Shown here: positions 7,746-19,747 of the stretch, one piece after another | Numbering within the stretch: position 1 is the first letter of the stretch | Layout of the letters: each line of letters starts with the position of its first letter | Notes under the pieces: model-generated | What the model was told of the DNA's origin: nothing | What the model saw: the letters and a program-made list of their open reading frames with translations, nothing else | Databases searched by the model: none | Position numbers and translations under genes: made by a program | Origin: Myxococcales bacterium | Lineage (GTDB): Bacteria; Myxococcota_A; Polyangia; Haliangiales; Haliangiaceae | Assembly: GCA_016794525.1 (NCBI GenBank) | Contig: JAEUJY010000095.1 | Location: 1-64,000 of the forward strand | DNA length: 64,000 nt | Direction: 5' to 3'

Positions 7746-8209
7746 CACTGCCCGACGATGTCGCCCTTGAGGCCGCCCAGGATGCCGAGCAGCTCGTCCT
7801 TGTCCGCCGGCTTGACCCCGGCGTCGTCGAGCGCGGCGATCAGGTCCTCGACGATCGCGGTGAAGTGATCGTCGGTGAGGTTCATGCCGGTGTGCGACTC
7901 CTTCATGCTGCGCCCGGTGTACTGGCAGTCGCCGCCCGTGGCGCTGCACACCTGATCGACGAGGTGGCCGCGCAGCTTGGCGACCGCGGCGCCGTCGAGC
8001 CCCGCGAAGAACTTGTTGATCCGCGCGTCGGCGACGACGTTGGCCAGGAACTTGTCGATGACGATCTCGATCGCCGGCTTGCCGCCGAGCCGCTCGTAGA
8101 GCGTGGCAGCCGGCGCAGGATCGGCGGTCGGGGTGGCGGCGGGCTTGGACGCGCCGCCGCACGCGGGCAGCGCGAGGGCGAGGGCGAGGGCGATTCCGGT
8201 CAGGCGCAT
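7745..8209 (-). CDS. lipoprotein group 1 truncated haemoglobin
   Basis: The first 20 residues, MRLTGIALALALALPACGGA, form a lipoprotein signal with lipobox LPAC. A short Pro/Ala linker follows, then a truncated globin starting TLYERLGGKPAIEIVIDKF. The proximal haem ligand is the His in KESHTGMNLTDDHF, the usual F8 context of the group I family. Truncated globins bind O2 and NO and are usually cytosolic; the lipobox implies that this one works outside the inner membrane. The stop overlaps a possible 62-residue downstream frame. Length (154 aa) equals a globin plus export signal. Confidence 0.9.
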   Translation of the reverse strand: MRLTGIALALALALPACGGASKPAATPTADPAPAATLYERLGGKPAIEIVIDKFLANVVADARINKFFAGLDGAAVAKLRGHLVDQVCSATGGDCQYTGRSMKESHTGMNLTDDHFTAIVEDLIAALDDAGVKPADKDELLGILGGLKGDIVGQ

Positions 8210-8260
8210 GCGATCCTCGGGGTGGTTGCCGAGGCCGTACGAGCCAGCCGGCCGGTCGGA

Positions 8261-8733
8261 TCAGCCGGTGCTGATCACGGTGCTGATCACGGGCCGGATC
8301 ATCTCGACGTGGGGGATGCCGTCCTCGTCGTACTCCGGCGACGCCGTGACGAAGCCGAGCTCGCCGTAGAACCGCTCGAGGTAGCGCTGCGCGCCGATCC
8401 GGATCGGCACCGGGCCGTGGGCCGCGGTCAGCCGGGCGATCGCCTCGCGCATCAGCGCGCGGCCCAGGCCGGTGCGGCGCGCCTCGGCGGCGGTGGCGAC
8501 CCGGCCGATGCACGCCTCGGCGTAGCGCACCCCGGGCGCGAACAGCCGCGCGCAGGCCAGCGCGCGGGTCCCGTCGGCGGCGTCGGTCCACAGGTGGCTG
8601 GCGTCGCGATCGCGGTCGTCGGCGTCGAGGTACGGGCAGGTCTGCTCGACGACGAACACCGCCTGCCGCAGGGCCAGGATCCGGTACAGCTCGTCGCCGG
8701 TCAGCGCCGCGAACGGGGCGCAGCGCCAGGCGA

Positions 8734-8737
<4 letters not shown>
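8261..8737 (-). CDS. ElaA-like GNAT acetyltransferase
   Basis: A 158-residue cytosolic acetyltransferase. [20 protein letters not shown] is the typical ElaA N-terminus. The acetyl-CoA loop is [17 protein letters not shown] (R/Q-x-x-G-x-G/A type), and [13 protein letters not shown] is the family's C-terminal motif. The substrate is unknown. ATG 8737 overlaps the TGA of the upstream PilT-like gene (ATGA), so translation is coupled. Odd detail: the last codons contain a 12-bp tandem duplication (GTGCTGATCACG twice in the plus strand), giving VISTVIST. Confidence 0.88.
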
Positions 8738-9822
<1,085 letters not shown>

Positions 9823-9952
9823 CAAACCCTCGGGTCGGGAGTCGTCGCGCGTCTGGGGTGGGGTGGGCGTGGCGGTACGCCCGAATGGGCGCGTAGAGCT
9901 TGTCAGGTTTTTCGGTGGAGCACCCTTCGACGCACCGGGAGTTTCGCGTCGC

Positions 9953-12805
9953 TCAGTTTAGATCACCCTTGGGGGGATTCTCGACCGCCGGCGCCACCTC
10001 ATCGTCGCGCTGGCGCAAGCTGTCGATCAGCGGCCGCTGGCTGGCCGGCGGCGTGCTAGCGGCGGCGCGGCGCTCGCGCCAGCCGGGGACGCGGTGGGGC
10101 TGGGTCTCCTCGCTGCGCTCGTCGTCGGCGCCGGTCGGCTCGAGCGGCTCCTCGTCCTCGGGCTGGACCAGCGCGCGCAGCGCCTCGGCCAGGGGCTGGG
10201 CGTGGGCGGCGTCGGGATGTGCGGCGGGGAGCCGCACCGCGCCTGAGCCGTGGGCCACGCCGGCGTCGTCGCCGTCGAGGTCGGTCGCGTCGAGGTCGTC
10301 GACGTCGCTGTCGTCGTCGGGGTCGAACGTGGCGGGCGGCGCCGGCAGCGGCACCGGGCCGCGCTCGCCCAGCGCCTGGATCGACCGCCGCACGCTGGCC
10401 TTGATGCGCGGGAACGGCGGGCCCGGGCGGGCCATGTAGTAGCCCTGGCCGTAGCGGATCCCCAGCTCGCGCAGCGCGATCAGGTCGTCGATCGTCTCGA
10501 TGCCCTCGGCGACGATCACCGCGTCGATCGCGTCGGCGATGTGGGCCAGCGAGCGCAGCATCTCGCGCTTGACCGTCGACCGGGCCACGCCGCGGGTCAG
10601 CACGTCGCTGATCTTGATGAAGTGCGGCCGCAGCGCCATCACCGTCTCGAGGTTCGAGTGGCGGGTGCCGACGTCGTCGATCGCCACGCCGAAGCCCATG
10701 CTGGTGTAGATCGCCAGCGCGCGGCGGAACGCGGCGAAGTTCTCGATCGCCAGCCGCTCGCTGATCTCGAAGACGATGTGCGCCGGCGTCAGCGTCGCCG
10801 CCGCCAGCAGGTGGCTGACCTCGATCTCGATGAAGCTGGCGTCGTAGAACGACAGCGGCAGCAGGTTGACGAACAGCCGGTGGACCGGCTCGAGCCCGAC
10901 CGCCCGCCGCAGCGCGCCGCGGAAGCACGCGCGGTCCAGCTCGAACGTCAGGTCGACCTCGTCGGCGACCGCGAACAGGGTCGCCGGCGACTCCATCCGC
11001 GTCCCGCGCGGCCCGCGGGTCAGCGCCTCGTGGCCGAAGATCTCGCCGGTCACGATCGAGACGATCGGCTGGTACACCGGCACCAGCGCGTCGCCGAGGA
11101 TGATGTCCTGCAGCACGGCCTTGTCGCGCAGCGCGCCGCGCTCGCGGGCCAGCCGCGCCGCGCTCTGCGCCTCGCTGACCAGCCGCGCCACCAGGCGCTC
11201 GTGGCGGACCATCGGGTTGGACAGCACCCGGGCCGAGCCGACGTGGACCCGCGGCTCGTCGCGCAGCATCTCGCGCACCGACGGCGCCAGCGCCGCCGCG
11301 ACCGCCTCGGCCACCGCGGTGGCCAGCCGCTCGAGATCGACCTGGCTGGCGTCGCGCGGCGACAGCAGGCACACGTACGAGTCGTCGTCGTTGGACCGGC
11401 AGATCAGATCGCCGGGCTTGAGCAGCGGCCCGCGCAGGCGATCGAGGACGTGGCCGGCGCGCTCGTACAGCTCGGCGTGGGGCGCGACGCCGAGCTCGAC
11501 CTGGATGCGCTCGAGCTGGGCGAGGTCGACGTACAGGCAGCTCATCGCGCGATCGCGCTGCAGGATCGCGACGACCTCGTTCATCCGATCGTGGTACGGG
11601 CGGAAGCGATCGGCCGGCGAGTCGGGCGCGGCCACCAGCGACGCGGCCTGGCTGCCGCCGTCGGCGGTGAGGAAGTGGACGCGGCCGCGGCCGCCGTCGC
11701 CGCGGACCGCCGAGGCCTTGGCGGCGCGCAGCGCGGCCTCGGCGGCCGACAGGAGCGCGTCGGGCGCGGTGGCGTCGTCGGGCAGCGCCGCGACGCCGAC
11801 GGTGACGGTCAGGCTGCGGTCGGCGCCCTCGTCGGGCACGCCGGCCTCGGCGGCCCAGCTCCGCACCAGATCGGCCGACGCCACCGTCTCGCGGATGCGG
11901 TTGGCCTTGGCGATCGCGCCGGCCTTGCCGGTGTCGAGCAGGATCAGCGCGAACTCCTCGCCGCCGAAGCGCGCCGCGATGTCGCTGCCGCGGACCCGGC
12001 CCGGCGAGTCGCCGACGGTCAAGAGCTCGGCGACCCGGCGCAGGATCGCGTCGCCGGCCTGGTAGCCGAGCGCGTGGTTGACCTGGGCGAAGCCGTCGAC
12101 GTCGATCAGCAACAGCGCCAGGCCGGTGCCGTTGCGCTGGGCCCGGGCCACCTCCTCGCGCAGGCGCTCCTGGAAGATGCCGTGGTTGTACAGCCCGGTC
12201 AGCGCGTCCTTGAACGACGCCGCCGCCAGCTGCTCGGACACCCGCTCGAGCTGCGCCGCGGTCTGGCCGAACTCGTGGCCCTGATCGTCGAGCGAGCGCA
12301 TCAGCTGGCGCTCGCGCATCAGCAGCCGCTGGTTGGCCTCGCGCAGCTCTTCGACCAGCCGCTGGTTCTCGACCGCCAGCTCGCGCGCGTGGACCAGCTC
12401 GGCCACCAGCGTCACCAGCTCGGGCGGTCGCCACGGCTTGCGCACGACGTAGTGGACGCCGCCGCTGTTGACCGCGGCCATGACGGTGTCGGCGTCGGCG
12501 TAGCCGGTGACCAGCACGCGGCGCACGTCGGGGCGTAGCTGCGCGGCGCGGGCCAGCAGCTCGACGCCGTTCATGCCGGGCATCCGAAAATCGACGACCA
12601 GCACGGCGATCTCCGGGCGCAGCTCGAGGGCGGCGAGGGCGGCGCTGGGCAGCGCCTCCGTCAGCACCTCGAAGCGCTTGCGCAGCGCGCGGTCGAGCAG
12701 ATCGAGGTTGTGGGGCTCGTCGTCGACGCACAGGATGACCGCGCGCGCGGCTCCCACGTCGGACGCTCCCTCATGCGTCGGTCGAGGATCGTCGGGTACT
12801 GCCAA
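9953..12805 (-). CDS. response regulator with GGDEF and EAL domains
   Basis: A 950-residue cytosolic signalling protein. Receiver at about 20-140 with phospho-acceptor D72 (VVDFRMPG) and K123; coiled coil about 143-197; GGDEF domain about 198-365 with an intact GGEEF at 281-285 (diguanylate cyclase); a degenerate GGDEF-like segment about 405-555; EAL domain about 565-810 with [24 protein letters not shown] and EGIET, so phosphodiesterase activity is possible; acidic disordered tail to 950. The start is TTG 12805, favoured because TATAAT lies just upstream; GTG 12754 is the alternative. It could make and degrade cyclic di-GMP under receiver control. Confidence 0.93.
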   Translation of the reverse strand: MAVPDDPRPTHEGASDVGAARAVILCVDDEPHNLDLLDRALRKRFEVLTEALPSAALAALELRPEIAVLVVDFRMPGMNGVELLARAAQLRPDVRRVLVTGYADADTVMAAVNSGGVHYVVRKPWRPPELVTLVAELVHARELAVENQRLVEELREANQRLLMRERQLMRSLDDQGHEFGQTAAQLERVSEQLAAASFKDALTGLYNHGIFQERLREEVARAQRNGTGLALLLIDVDGFAQVNHALGYQAGDAILRRVAELLTVGDSPGRVRGSDIAARFGGEEFALILLDTGKAGAIAKANRIRETVASADLVRSWAAEAGVPDEGADRSLTVTVGVAALPDDATAPDALLSAAEAALRAAKASAVRGDGGRGRVHFLTADGGSQAASLVAAPDSPADRFRPYHDRMNEVVAILQRDRAMSCLYVDLAQLERIQVELGVAPHAELYERAGHVLDRLRGPLLKPGDLICRSNDDDSYVCLLSPRDASQVDLERLATAVAEAVAAALAPSVREMLRDEPRVHVGSARVLSNPMVRHERLVARLVSEAQSAARLARERGALRDKAVLQDIILGDALVPVYQPIVSIVTGEIFGHEALTRGPRGTRMESPATLFAVADEVDLTFELDRACFRGALRRAVGLEPVHRLFVNLLPLSFYDASFIEIEVSHLLAAATLTPAHIVFEISERLAIENFAAFRRALAIYTSMGFGVAIDDVGTRHSNLETVMALRPHFIKISDVLTRGVARSTVKREMLRSLAHIADAIDAVIVAEGIETIDDLIALRELGIRYGQGYYMARPGPPFPRIKASVRRSIQALGERGPVPLPAPPATFDPDDDSDVDDLDATDLDGDDAGVAHGSGAVRLPAAHPDAAHAQPLAEALRALVQPEDEEPLEPTGADDERSEETQPHRVPGWRERRAAASTPPASQRPLIDSLRQRDDEVAPAVENPPKGDLN

Positions 12806-12816
12806 TGTCGCCGACG

Positions 12817-12822
12817 ATTATA
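12817..12822 (-). promoter_or_regulatory. -10 box TATAAT for the GGDEF-EAL gene
   Basis: A perfect TATAAT on the reverse strand ends 11 nt before TTG 12805. The predicted transcript starts about 5 nt before that codon, which supports the long start. No clear -35 element is visible. Confidence 0.5.
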
Positions 12823-12962
12823 GGGGCGCGGCCCGGGGCCGACGCAAGCGCGAAGATCCGTCCGCCGACCCGGCCGCCCGCGCCGCCCGCGCGCCGCGCG
12901 AATCTGGCCCGCGGGAGCGGACGGCGCGCACGACAGTTCTGCTAGGATGCAGATCGAGGGTC

Positions 12963-13949
<987 letters not shown>

Positions 13950-13951
13950 CC

Positions 13952-14434
13952 ATGGCAGCGCGTCCGACCTTCAGCATCGAGGTGGCCGAGCGCGACGGCG
14001 TCGACGTCGTCACGATCGCCGGGATCATCGACGAGAACGCCGACCTGTCGCCGCTGTCCGAGCTGGGCGCGCGGCCGATCGAGGTCAACCTGCGCGGCGT
14101 CCGGCGCATCAACTCGTTCGGGGTGCGGACGTGGATCGACGCGGTCCGCCGCATCGCGCAGTCGGCGCGGCTGACCTTCGTGCAGTGCCCGCCGCCCGTC
14201 GTCGATCAGTGCAACATGGTCTCGGGCTTCCTCGGCCATGGCGCGCTGACGTCGTTCTTCGCGCCGATGGTGTGCGCCGAGTGCGACGAGCAGATCGATC
14301 AGCTGTTCGAGACCGCGGCCTGCCGCGCCAACGGCGGCAAGCTGCCCGAGACGCGCTGCCCGCGCTGCGGTCGACCGATGGAGGTCGACGATCTCGAAGA
14401 GCAGTACCTGCTGTTCGTGCGCGACAGCCGGTGA
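13952..14434 (+). CDS. STAS-domain (anti-anti-sigma type) protein with C-terminal zinc ribbon
   Basis: Residues 1-95 look like a STAS domain (FSIEVAERDGVDVVTIAG.IDENADLSPL...VNLRGVRRINSFGVRTWIDAV), where RINSFGV carries the Ser that partner kinases phosphorylate. The C-terminal half has CAEC and CPRC pairs about 37 residues apart, a likely zinc ribbon. ATG 13952 has AGAGGGGG 7 nt upstream; GTG 13946, overlapping the previous stop, is an alternative. Together with the HATPase protein it should form a switch controlling a sigma factor or another target, which is not encoded here. Confidence 0.85.
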   Translation: MAARPTFSIEVAERDGVDVVTIAGIIDENADLSPLSELGARPIEVNLRGVRRINSFGVRTWIDAVRRIAQSARLTFVQCPPPVVDQCNMVSGFLGHGALTSFFAPMVCAECDEQIDQLFETAACRANGGKLPETRCPRCGRPMEVDDLEEQYLLFVRDSR

Positions 14435-14439
14435 GCCGT

Positions 14440-14460
14440 CGGCGGGCCTCGGGCTCGCCG
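14440..14460 (+). terminator. terminator-like hairpin after the STAS gene
   Basis: CGGCGGGC pairs with GCTCGCCG (8 bp including one G-T) around a 5-nt loop, 5 nt after the STAS stop codon. There is no U-tract, so termination strength is uncertain. The remaining 200 bp before 14660 shows no gene. Confidence 0.4.
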
Positions 14461-14659
14461 AATCGTTGGTACACCGACTGTCGCGGCGCCCCTCGAAGAT
14501 CTGTGGGGGGACGCGGGAAATCTGAGCAGGGGTCGATAGACCGCGGCGGCTCGGGTCGATCGACACCGGCTGTCACGGCGTCGATCGGTTCGACCGGCGT
14601 GGTGTCGCGCGCTTGCGATCGTCGTCGGGATTGGCCCGCACCGTGCTTTCGCTCGCGGC

Positions 14660-16153
14660 GTGAGCTACTTCGGTTCGCCCCCGGCTCTTGACCGCGTGGC
14701 CCCCCACGCACCAGCGGAGCTGCGCCTTCGACCTGCGATCTCCGGCGCGATCGCGATCGCCGCGCTGGCGCTGTGCGCCGCGTGCGCCGGCGACGACGAC
14801 GACGACGACGAGGTGGTCGGCGCCGACGTCGCGCACGTCGTCGCGACCGTGACCTGCACGCCGACCGACGGCGCGGTCGTGCGCGGCGATTCGCCCGACG
14901 GCGATCTGTGGCTGGCGCGGGGCGCGACGACGACGGTGCTCACCGCCGACGGGGCGCGCCACGACGCGGCCTGGCGCATCGACGACGCCACCGCGCTGTA
15001 TCCGACCAGCGCCACCGCCGCGGCGGCGATCGTCGGCGGCGAGGTGTGGACGCTCGACGACGGCGCCCGCGAGTTCGTGCCGACGCCGGCCGCGCTGGGG
15101 GCGGCCGCCGCGGTGTGCGGCCCGCCGGTCGCCGAGCACGGCACGTTCATCGCCACCGCCGGCGGGCTGCTCGAGCGCTCCGCCGGGCTGTGGTGGAAGT
15201 GGTCGGCGCCGACCGCCGCCGCTGGCGCCGGCTTCGACGACGCGCGCGGCCTGGCCCGCGTCGACGGCGCGTGCGCCGCCCCCGACGACGCGGTGTGGCT
15301 GACCACCGGCGCCGGCGCGCTGTGGCGGATCACCCGCGATCGCGCCGAGGCGCTGCCCGGGCCGGTCGACGAGGTGGCGATCGTCCCTGGCGTCGGCGCG
15401 GCGGTCCGTCAGGCCGACGCGCTCACGATCGGGCCGCCGTGGCGCGGCGTCCGCTTCGCCGCCGGCCCGGTGGCCCACGTCGCCAGCGGCGGCGAGCGGC
15501 TGTGGGTGGTGGCCGGCGGCACGACGTTCGTCCGGATCGCCGACGCGTGGGCGATCGTCGATGGCCTGCCCACGGCGCCGACCCGGATCTGGCCCGACGC
15601 CGGCGGCGGCGCGTGGGTCGAGGTCGGCGCGCAGGTGTGCCGCGCGACGCTGGCGCCGGCGATCCGCGTCGACGGGCTGCGCCCCTACGAGCCGCGGGTC
15701 GCGTCGGTCGCGCAGCTGCGGGTGGCGCCGCCGGCCGGCGCCGCCGAGGTCACCGTCGAGCGCGACGGCGCCGCGGTCGCGACCGCGCCGGTGGTCGACG
15801 GCGTCGCGGCGCTGGCCGACGTCGAGCTGGGCGACGGCGGCTGGCACCAGCTGACGATCCGCGCCGGCGGCGCGTCGCGGCTGCTCGCCTACAACCTGCT
15901 GCAGATCTCCGATCGGTCGTGGGCCACCGACGTCCGGCCGATCTTCGAGGCGAGCTGCGCCGGCGGGCGGTGCCACGGCCCCAGCCCCAGCGGCGGCCGC
16001 GTCGACCTGTCCACCTACGAGGGCTGGCGGCAGAAGGCCAGCCGGGTCCGCGAGCGGCTGCTGCGTGGCGAGATGCCGCCGAGCGGGCCGCCGCTCGACA
16101 GCGCCACGATCGACATCGTCATCGACTGGATCGAGGGAGGCATGCGCCCATGA
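14660..16153 (+). CDS. lipoprotein with C-terminal planctomycete-type cytochrome domain (497 aa)
   Basis: The signal ends ALCAACAGDDDDDD, a lipobox with an acidic +2 region. GTG 14660 is the longest start; GTG 14696 would give a tighter signal peptide. The middle is beta-rich with repeated short blades (DGDLWLARGATTTVL, GGERLWVVAGGTTFVRI), like a sensor propeller. The last 80 residues match the PSCyt1 style: DVRPIFEASCAGGRCHGPS, MPPSGPPL and IDWIEGG. The haem site is CX4CH rather than CxxCH, an uncommon spacing. First gene of an operon whose next start overlaps its stop. Confidence 0.82.
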   Translation: MSYFGSPPALDRVAPHAPAELRLRPAISGAIAIAALALCAACAGDDDDDDEVVGADVAHVVATVTCTPTDGAVVRGDSPDGDLWLARGATTTVLTADGARHDAAWRIDDATALYPTSATAAAAIVGGEVWTLDDGAREFVPTPAALGAAAAVCGPPVAEHGTFIATAGGLLERSAGLWWKWSAPTAAAGAGFDDARGLARVDGACAAPDDAVWLTTGAGALWRITRDRAEALPGPVDEVAIVPGVGAAVRQADALTIGPPWRGVRFAAGPVAHVASGGERLWVVAGGTTFVRIADAWAIVDGLPTAPTRIWPDAGGGAWVEVGAQVCRATLAPAIRVDGLRPYEPRVASVAQLRVAPPAGAAEVTVERDGAAVATAPVVDGVAALADVELGDGGWHQLTIRAGGASRLLAYNLLQISDRSWATDVRPIFEASCAGGRCHGPSPSGGRVDLSTYEGWRQKASRVRERLLRGEMPPSGPPLDSATIDIVIDWIEGGMRP

Positions 16154-16737
16154 CCGTTCGTCCGCTCACGCTCGCGCTCGCGCTCGGGCTGCTCGCCTGT
16201 GGCAGCGCCGCCGAGGATCCGCCCGGTCGCGACCCGGTCGGGCCCACCGATCCCGCGCCCGGCCGGCGGGTCCGCCGCCTCACCGCCGATCAGTTCGCGC
16301 GCTCGCTGCAGGTCGCCACCGGCCAGGCCTGGAGCAAGTACGCCACCTACGCCGAGGCGCTGGGCAAGCCCGACTTCGGCGAGCTCACGGACGAGGGCAC
16401 CGACCTGTCGGTGACGTTCGACAAGCTGGTCCACGACGCGGCCCGTGAGGCCTGCGGCCGCGCGGTCGATCTCGATCGCACCGCCGGCGGCACGGTGATC
16501 ATGCGCGAGGCCCGCGCCGCCGATCGCGGCGACCACGCGAAGTACGTCGCCAACCTCCGCTACCTGTTCCTGCGCTTCCTCGGCGTCGCGATCGACGCCG
16601 GCGACGATCCGCGGCTGGCGCCGTGGCTGACGCTGCTCGAGGCCGCGCCGGCGCCGACCACCGACGTCGAGATGGCCACCCGCTGGAAGGCGGTGTGCAT
16701 CGGCCTGGTCACCCACCCCGACTTCGTCACGTACTGA
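16150..16737 (+). CDS. small lipoprotein with DUF1587-like motif (195 aa)
   Basis: ATG 16150 overlaps the previous stop (ATGA). The signal MTVRPLTLALALGLLACGS has lipobox LLAC. RRVRRLTADQFARSLQVATG resembles the RLT..Q/EY...V.DL.G signature of DUF1587/DUF1592-type planctomycete and myxobacterial proteins. The rest is helical with no haem motif. It likely assembles with the cytochrome lipoprotein upstream and the DUF1501 protein downstream. The assignment rests on one motif. Confidence 0.72.
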   Translation: MTVRPLTLALALGLLACGSAAEDPPGRDPVGPTDPAPGRRVRRLTADQFARSLQVATGQAWSKYATYAEALGKPDFGELTDEGTDLSVTFDKLVHDAAREACGRAVDLDRTAGGTVIMREARAADRGDHAKYVANLRYLFLRFLGVAIDAGDDPRLAPWLTLLEAAPAPTTDVEMATRWKAVCIGLVTHPDFVTY

Positions 16738-16755
16738 CGCCACCGCGAGGCACCC

Positions 16756-18099
16756 ATGACCTTCCATCCCTCTCGACGCTTCGTGCTGCTCGGCGGCGGG
16801 CTCGGCCTCGGCGCGGCGATGCTCGGCATCCGCCGCATCCGCGACGTGGTGGCGGCGACGCCCGACGAGTCGCTGCGCTTCGTCCACGTCTACCTGAACG
16901 GCGGCTGGGACGTGACGCTGGGCCCCGACACCCGCGCCCCCGGCACCTACGCCGGGCTCGATCTCGGCACGGCGCGGCTCGCGCCCGAGTTCCAGACGCC
17001 GCTCGACGTGACCGTCGGGTCGACGCCGACCTTGTGGGGCGCGGCGATGGCGGCCCTGGTGCCGCACGCCGACAAGGCCACGGTGTTCCGCGGCGTCAAC
17101 ATGAACACCGTCGCCCACGCCACCGGCCGGGCCTACGTGAACTCGTTCATCCCGCCGGCCGGCACGGTCGTGCGCGGCAGCTCGCTGGCCACCGCCGCGG
17201 CCTCGGTCGGCGAGCTGGCCACCGAGCGGATCCTGCCCAACGTCACCGTCGGCTTCCCCAGCTACAACACCGCCTACTCGCGCGAGCTGACCGCGGTGTC
17301 GCTGCGCCGCGCGTCCGAGATCCAGGGCCTGCTCAAGCCGCTGGGCACGCCGCTGGCGGGCGACGTCGAGGCGCTCCTGGCCACCGCGCAGGATCAGGCC
17401 GCGAGCTGCGTCTCCGATCACTACCCGGGGCCGCGCCCCGCCGATCAGCTGGCGTCGAGCCGCGGGCGGCTGCGGCGGCTCCTCGCCGAGAACCTGTCGG
17501 CGCAGTTCGACTTCGGCGCGGCCTCCGCCGACATGGTCGCGATCCGCGATCGCTTCGGGTTCGCCGCCAACGCGGTCACCGCCGATCCGCTGAACGTCGG
17601 CATGACCGCGGCGCTGGCGGCGCAGCTGGTGCGGGTCGGCGTCAGCCGCTCGGTGACGGTGTCGATGGCGCCCAGCCTCGACACCCACGGCGCCGAGTGG
17701 GCGACGCAACACCCGACGCGGCTCAAGGCCGCCCTCGACGCGGTCGGCGCGCTGATCACCGATCTGCGCGAGCTCGACCCCGACCTCGAGCGCACCGTCG
17801 TGCTGGTCAGCTCGGAGTTCGCGCGCACGCCCAAGTTCAACGGCCGCGGCGGGCGCGACCACTGGTTCGCCAACTCGATGCTGGTGTTCGGCGGCGTGCT
17901 CAGGCCCGGCGTGTTCGGCGCGACCGGCGCGGACAACCTCGGCCTGTTGAAGATCGATCTGGCCACCGGCGCCCCGTCGGACGCCGGCACCGTGCTGTTG
18001 CCCGAGCACGTCGGCGCGACGCTGATCTCGGCGGTCGGCGGCGATCACGCGCCGTTCCGGGTCTCGCCGATCGCCGCGCTCATCCCCGGGAGGTCGTGA
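16756..18099 (+). CDS. DUF1501 family protein, Tat-type export
   Basis: The N-terminus SRRFVLLGGGLGLGAAM is a twin-arginine-like signal with RR at residues 7-8. The mature protein has the DUF1501 landmarks: VHVYLNGGWDVTLGP near the start, SMAPSLDTHG in the centre, and VVLVSSEFARTPKFN..GGRDHWF near 355-380. These resemble the metal-binding residues of the alkaline-phosphatase/sulfatase superfamily to which DUF1501 is usually related. The family often sits with DUF1549, DUF1553 or DUF1800 genes, as here, and is thought to act in the periplasm on polymers; no reaction is proven. Confidence 0.9.
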   Translation: MTFHPSRRFVLLGGGLGLGAAMLGIRRIRDVVAATPDESLRFVHVYLNGGWDVTLGPDTRAPGTYAGLDLGTARLAPEFQTPLDVTVGSTPTLWGAAMAALVPHADKATVFRGVNMNTVAHATGRAYVNSFIPPAGTVVRGSSLATAAASVGELATERILPNVTVGFPSYNTAYSRELTAVSLRRASEIQGLLKPLGTPLAGDVEALLATAQDQAASCVSDHYPGPRPADQLASSRGRLRRLLAENLSAQFDFGAASADMVAIRDRFGFAANAVTADPLNVGMTAALAAQLVRVGVSRSVTVSMAPSLDTHGAEWATQHPTRLKAALDAVGALITDLRELDPDLERTVVLVSSEFARTPKFNGRGGRDHWFANSMLVFGGVLRPGVFGATGADNLGLLKIDLATGAPSDAGTVLLPEHVGATLISAVGGDHAPFRVSPIAALIPGRS

Positions 18100-19718
18100 T
18101 GCGTACCTGGATCTTCGCCGCCGTCCTGGCCGTCACCGCCACCGCTGCGCCCGGCCACGCCGCCTCGCCGCTGGTGTGCGCGCCCGACGCGCCGCCCGAC
18201 AAGTTCCGCCTGCTGCGCCAGCTGACGCTCGATCTCTACGGGCGGATCCCGACGATCGAGGAGTACCAGGCGCTGGCCGATCGCCCCGACCTCGACGCCG
18301 CCGCGATCGACGCGATGTTCACCACCGACGAGTTCTTCGTCGGCGCGCGCGACTACTTCCGCCACCTGATCTGGGGCGGGCTGCCCGACGATCTCAGCAT
18401 CGTCGGCAACCAGCGCGTCGTCACCCGCCAGGCCACGACCAACCTGTACTTCGCCGGCAACCTGCGCGCGACGTTCCGCGGCCGGGCCGACGTGTCCTGC
18501 CTCGACCAGGCGCAGACCGAGTTCGACGCCGCCGGCCGCCCGCTGCCGATCTCGACGTTCGCCGACGCCAGCTGCGCCGGCGGCACCTGCCGGCAAGAGG
18601 GCTACGTGATGGTCACGCCGTACTGGGCGACCGCGCCGGTGAAGGTCTGCGCGTTCGACGCCCAGGCGCTCGCCACCGGCACCGGCACGACGCCGCCGAC
18701 CTGCGGGCCGTACACGATCAACGCCGGCTGCGGCTGCGGCGCGGGGCTGCGCTACTGCCTGCCCAGCGCCGGCGACGCCAACCACGCCGCGATCCGCGAC
18801 GCGCTGGCCGACGAGGCGCCGCGGATCTTCGAGAGCGTCGTCCGCGCACACGGCTCGTACTTCGACGCCTTCACGACCCGGCGCTCGTTCGTGAACGGCC
18901 CGCTGGTGCAGTTCTACGGGCAGCTGTCGGGGCCCGGCGTGGCGCTGCGGCAGGGCGGCGCGATCGGCTACGACGGGCGGATGCCGGCGGCGCTGCCGGC
19001 GCTCGGGTTCGCCGAGCGCGACACCTGGATGCCGGTCGAGCGCGACGACGTGCACGCCGGCGTGCTCACCACCGCTGGCTTCATGCTGCGGTTCGCGTCG
19101 AACCGGGCCCGGGTCAACCGCTGGTATACCGCGTTCCGCTGCGAGCCGTTCCTGCCGCCGGCCGGCGGCCTGCCACCCGAGCCGCCTGGCCTGCCCGATC
19201 CCAACCTGCGCACGCGCAACGGCTGCGGCGGCTGCCACGACACGATCGAGCGCGCGGCGGCGCACTGGGGCCGCTGGCGCAACACCTCGCAGGTCGGCTA
19301 CCTGTCGCCGGCCGACGTCGACTTCACCGCGGCGCGCGCCGAGTGCACCACCGCCACCCCCGCCGGCAGCCGCGCGTTCTGCGGCGCGTACTTCATCACC
19401 GATCGCAACTCGACGCACCCCGACGAGCTGGCGACGTGGAAGGGCTGGCCCCAGGCGCGCGCGTACCTGAGCGACGCCGAGGCGATGGCGATCGATCGCG
19501 GCCCGGCCGGGTTGGTCGACGAGCCGGCCGAGCAGGCCAAGGTCGGCGAGTGCGCGGTGCGCACGCTGGCGCAGACGCTGCTCGGCCGCGAGCTCACCGC
19601 CGACGAGACGCTCACCTGGTTGCCGCAGGCGACCGCCGCGTTCGCCGCCGGCGGCTACGACTGGAGCGCGCTGTACCGCGCGCTGATCGATCTGCCGCAG
19701 TACCGCGTCACGCGCTGA
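18099..19718 (+). CDS. secreted DUF1549-like protein with CxxCH motif (539 aa)
   Basis: ATG 18099 overlaps the TGA of the DUF1501 gene (TGATG), with GGGAGGTCG upstream. A Sec signal (MRTWIFAAVLAVTATAAPGHA) ends at an AxA site. LLRQLTLDLYGRIPTIEEYQAL is the DUF1549 signature, followed by FFVGARDYFRHLIWGGL. Many Cys occur in the middle (CAGGTC, GCGCGAG). NGCGGCHDTIERAAAHWGRW gives a CxxCH site at about residue 380. The final segment (RTLAQTLLGRELTADETL) resembles DUF1585-type ends. Likely a periplasmic partner of DUF1501. Confidence 0.83.
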   Translation: MRTWIFAAVLAVTATAAPGHAASPLVCAPDAPPDKFRLLRQLTLDLYGRIPTIEEYQALADRPDLDAAAIDAMFTTDEFFVGARDYFRHLIWGGLPDDLSIVGNQRVVTRQATTNLYFAGNLRATFRGRADVSCLDQAQTEFDAAGRPLPISTFADASCAGGTCRQEGYVMVTPYWATAPVKVCAFDAQALATGTGTTPPTCGPYTINAGCGCGAGLRYCLPSAGDANHAAIRDALADEAPRIFESVVRAHGSYFDAFTTRRSFVNGPLVQFYGQLSGPGVALRQGGAIGYDGRMPAALPALGFAERDTWMPVERDDVHAGVLTTAGFMLRFASNRARVNRWYTAFRCEPFLPPAGGLPPEPPGLPDPNLRTRNGCGGCHDTIERAAAHWGRWRNTSQVGYLSPADVDFTAARAECTTATPAGSRAFCGAYFITDRNSTHPDELATWKGWPQARAYLSDAEAMAIDRGPAGLVDEPAEQAKVGECAVRTLAQTLLGRELTADETLTWLPQATAAFAAGGYDWSALYRALIDLPQYRVTR

Positions 19719-19747
19719 TGTCGTACCTGCGCGGTACTCATCCGGGC

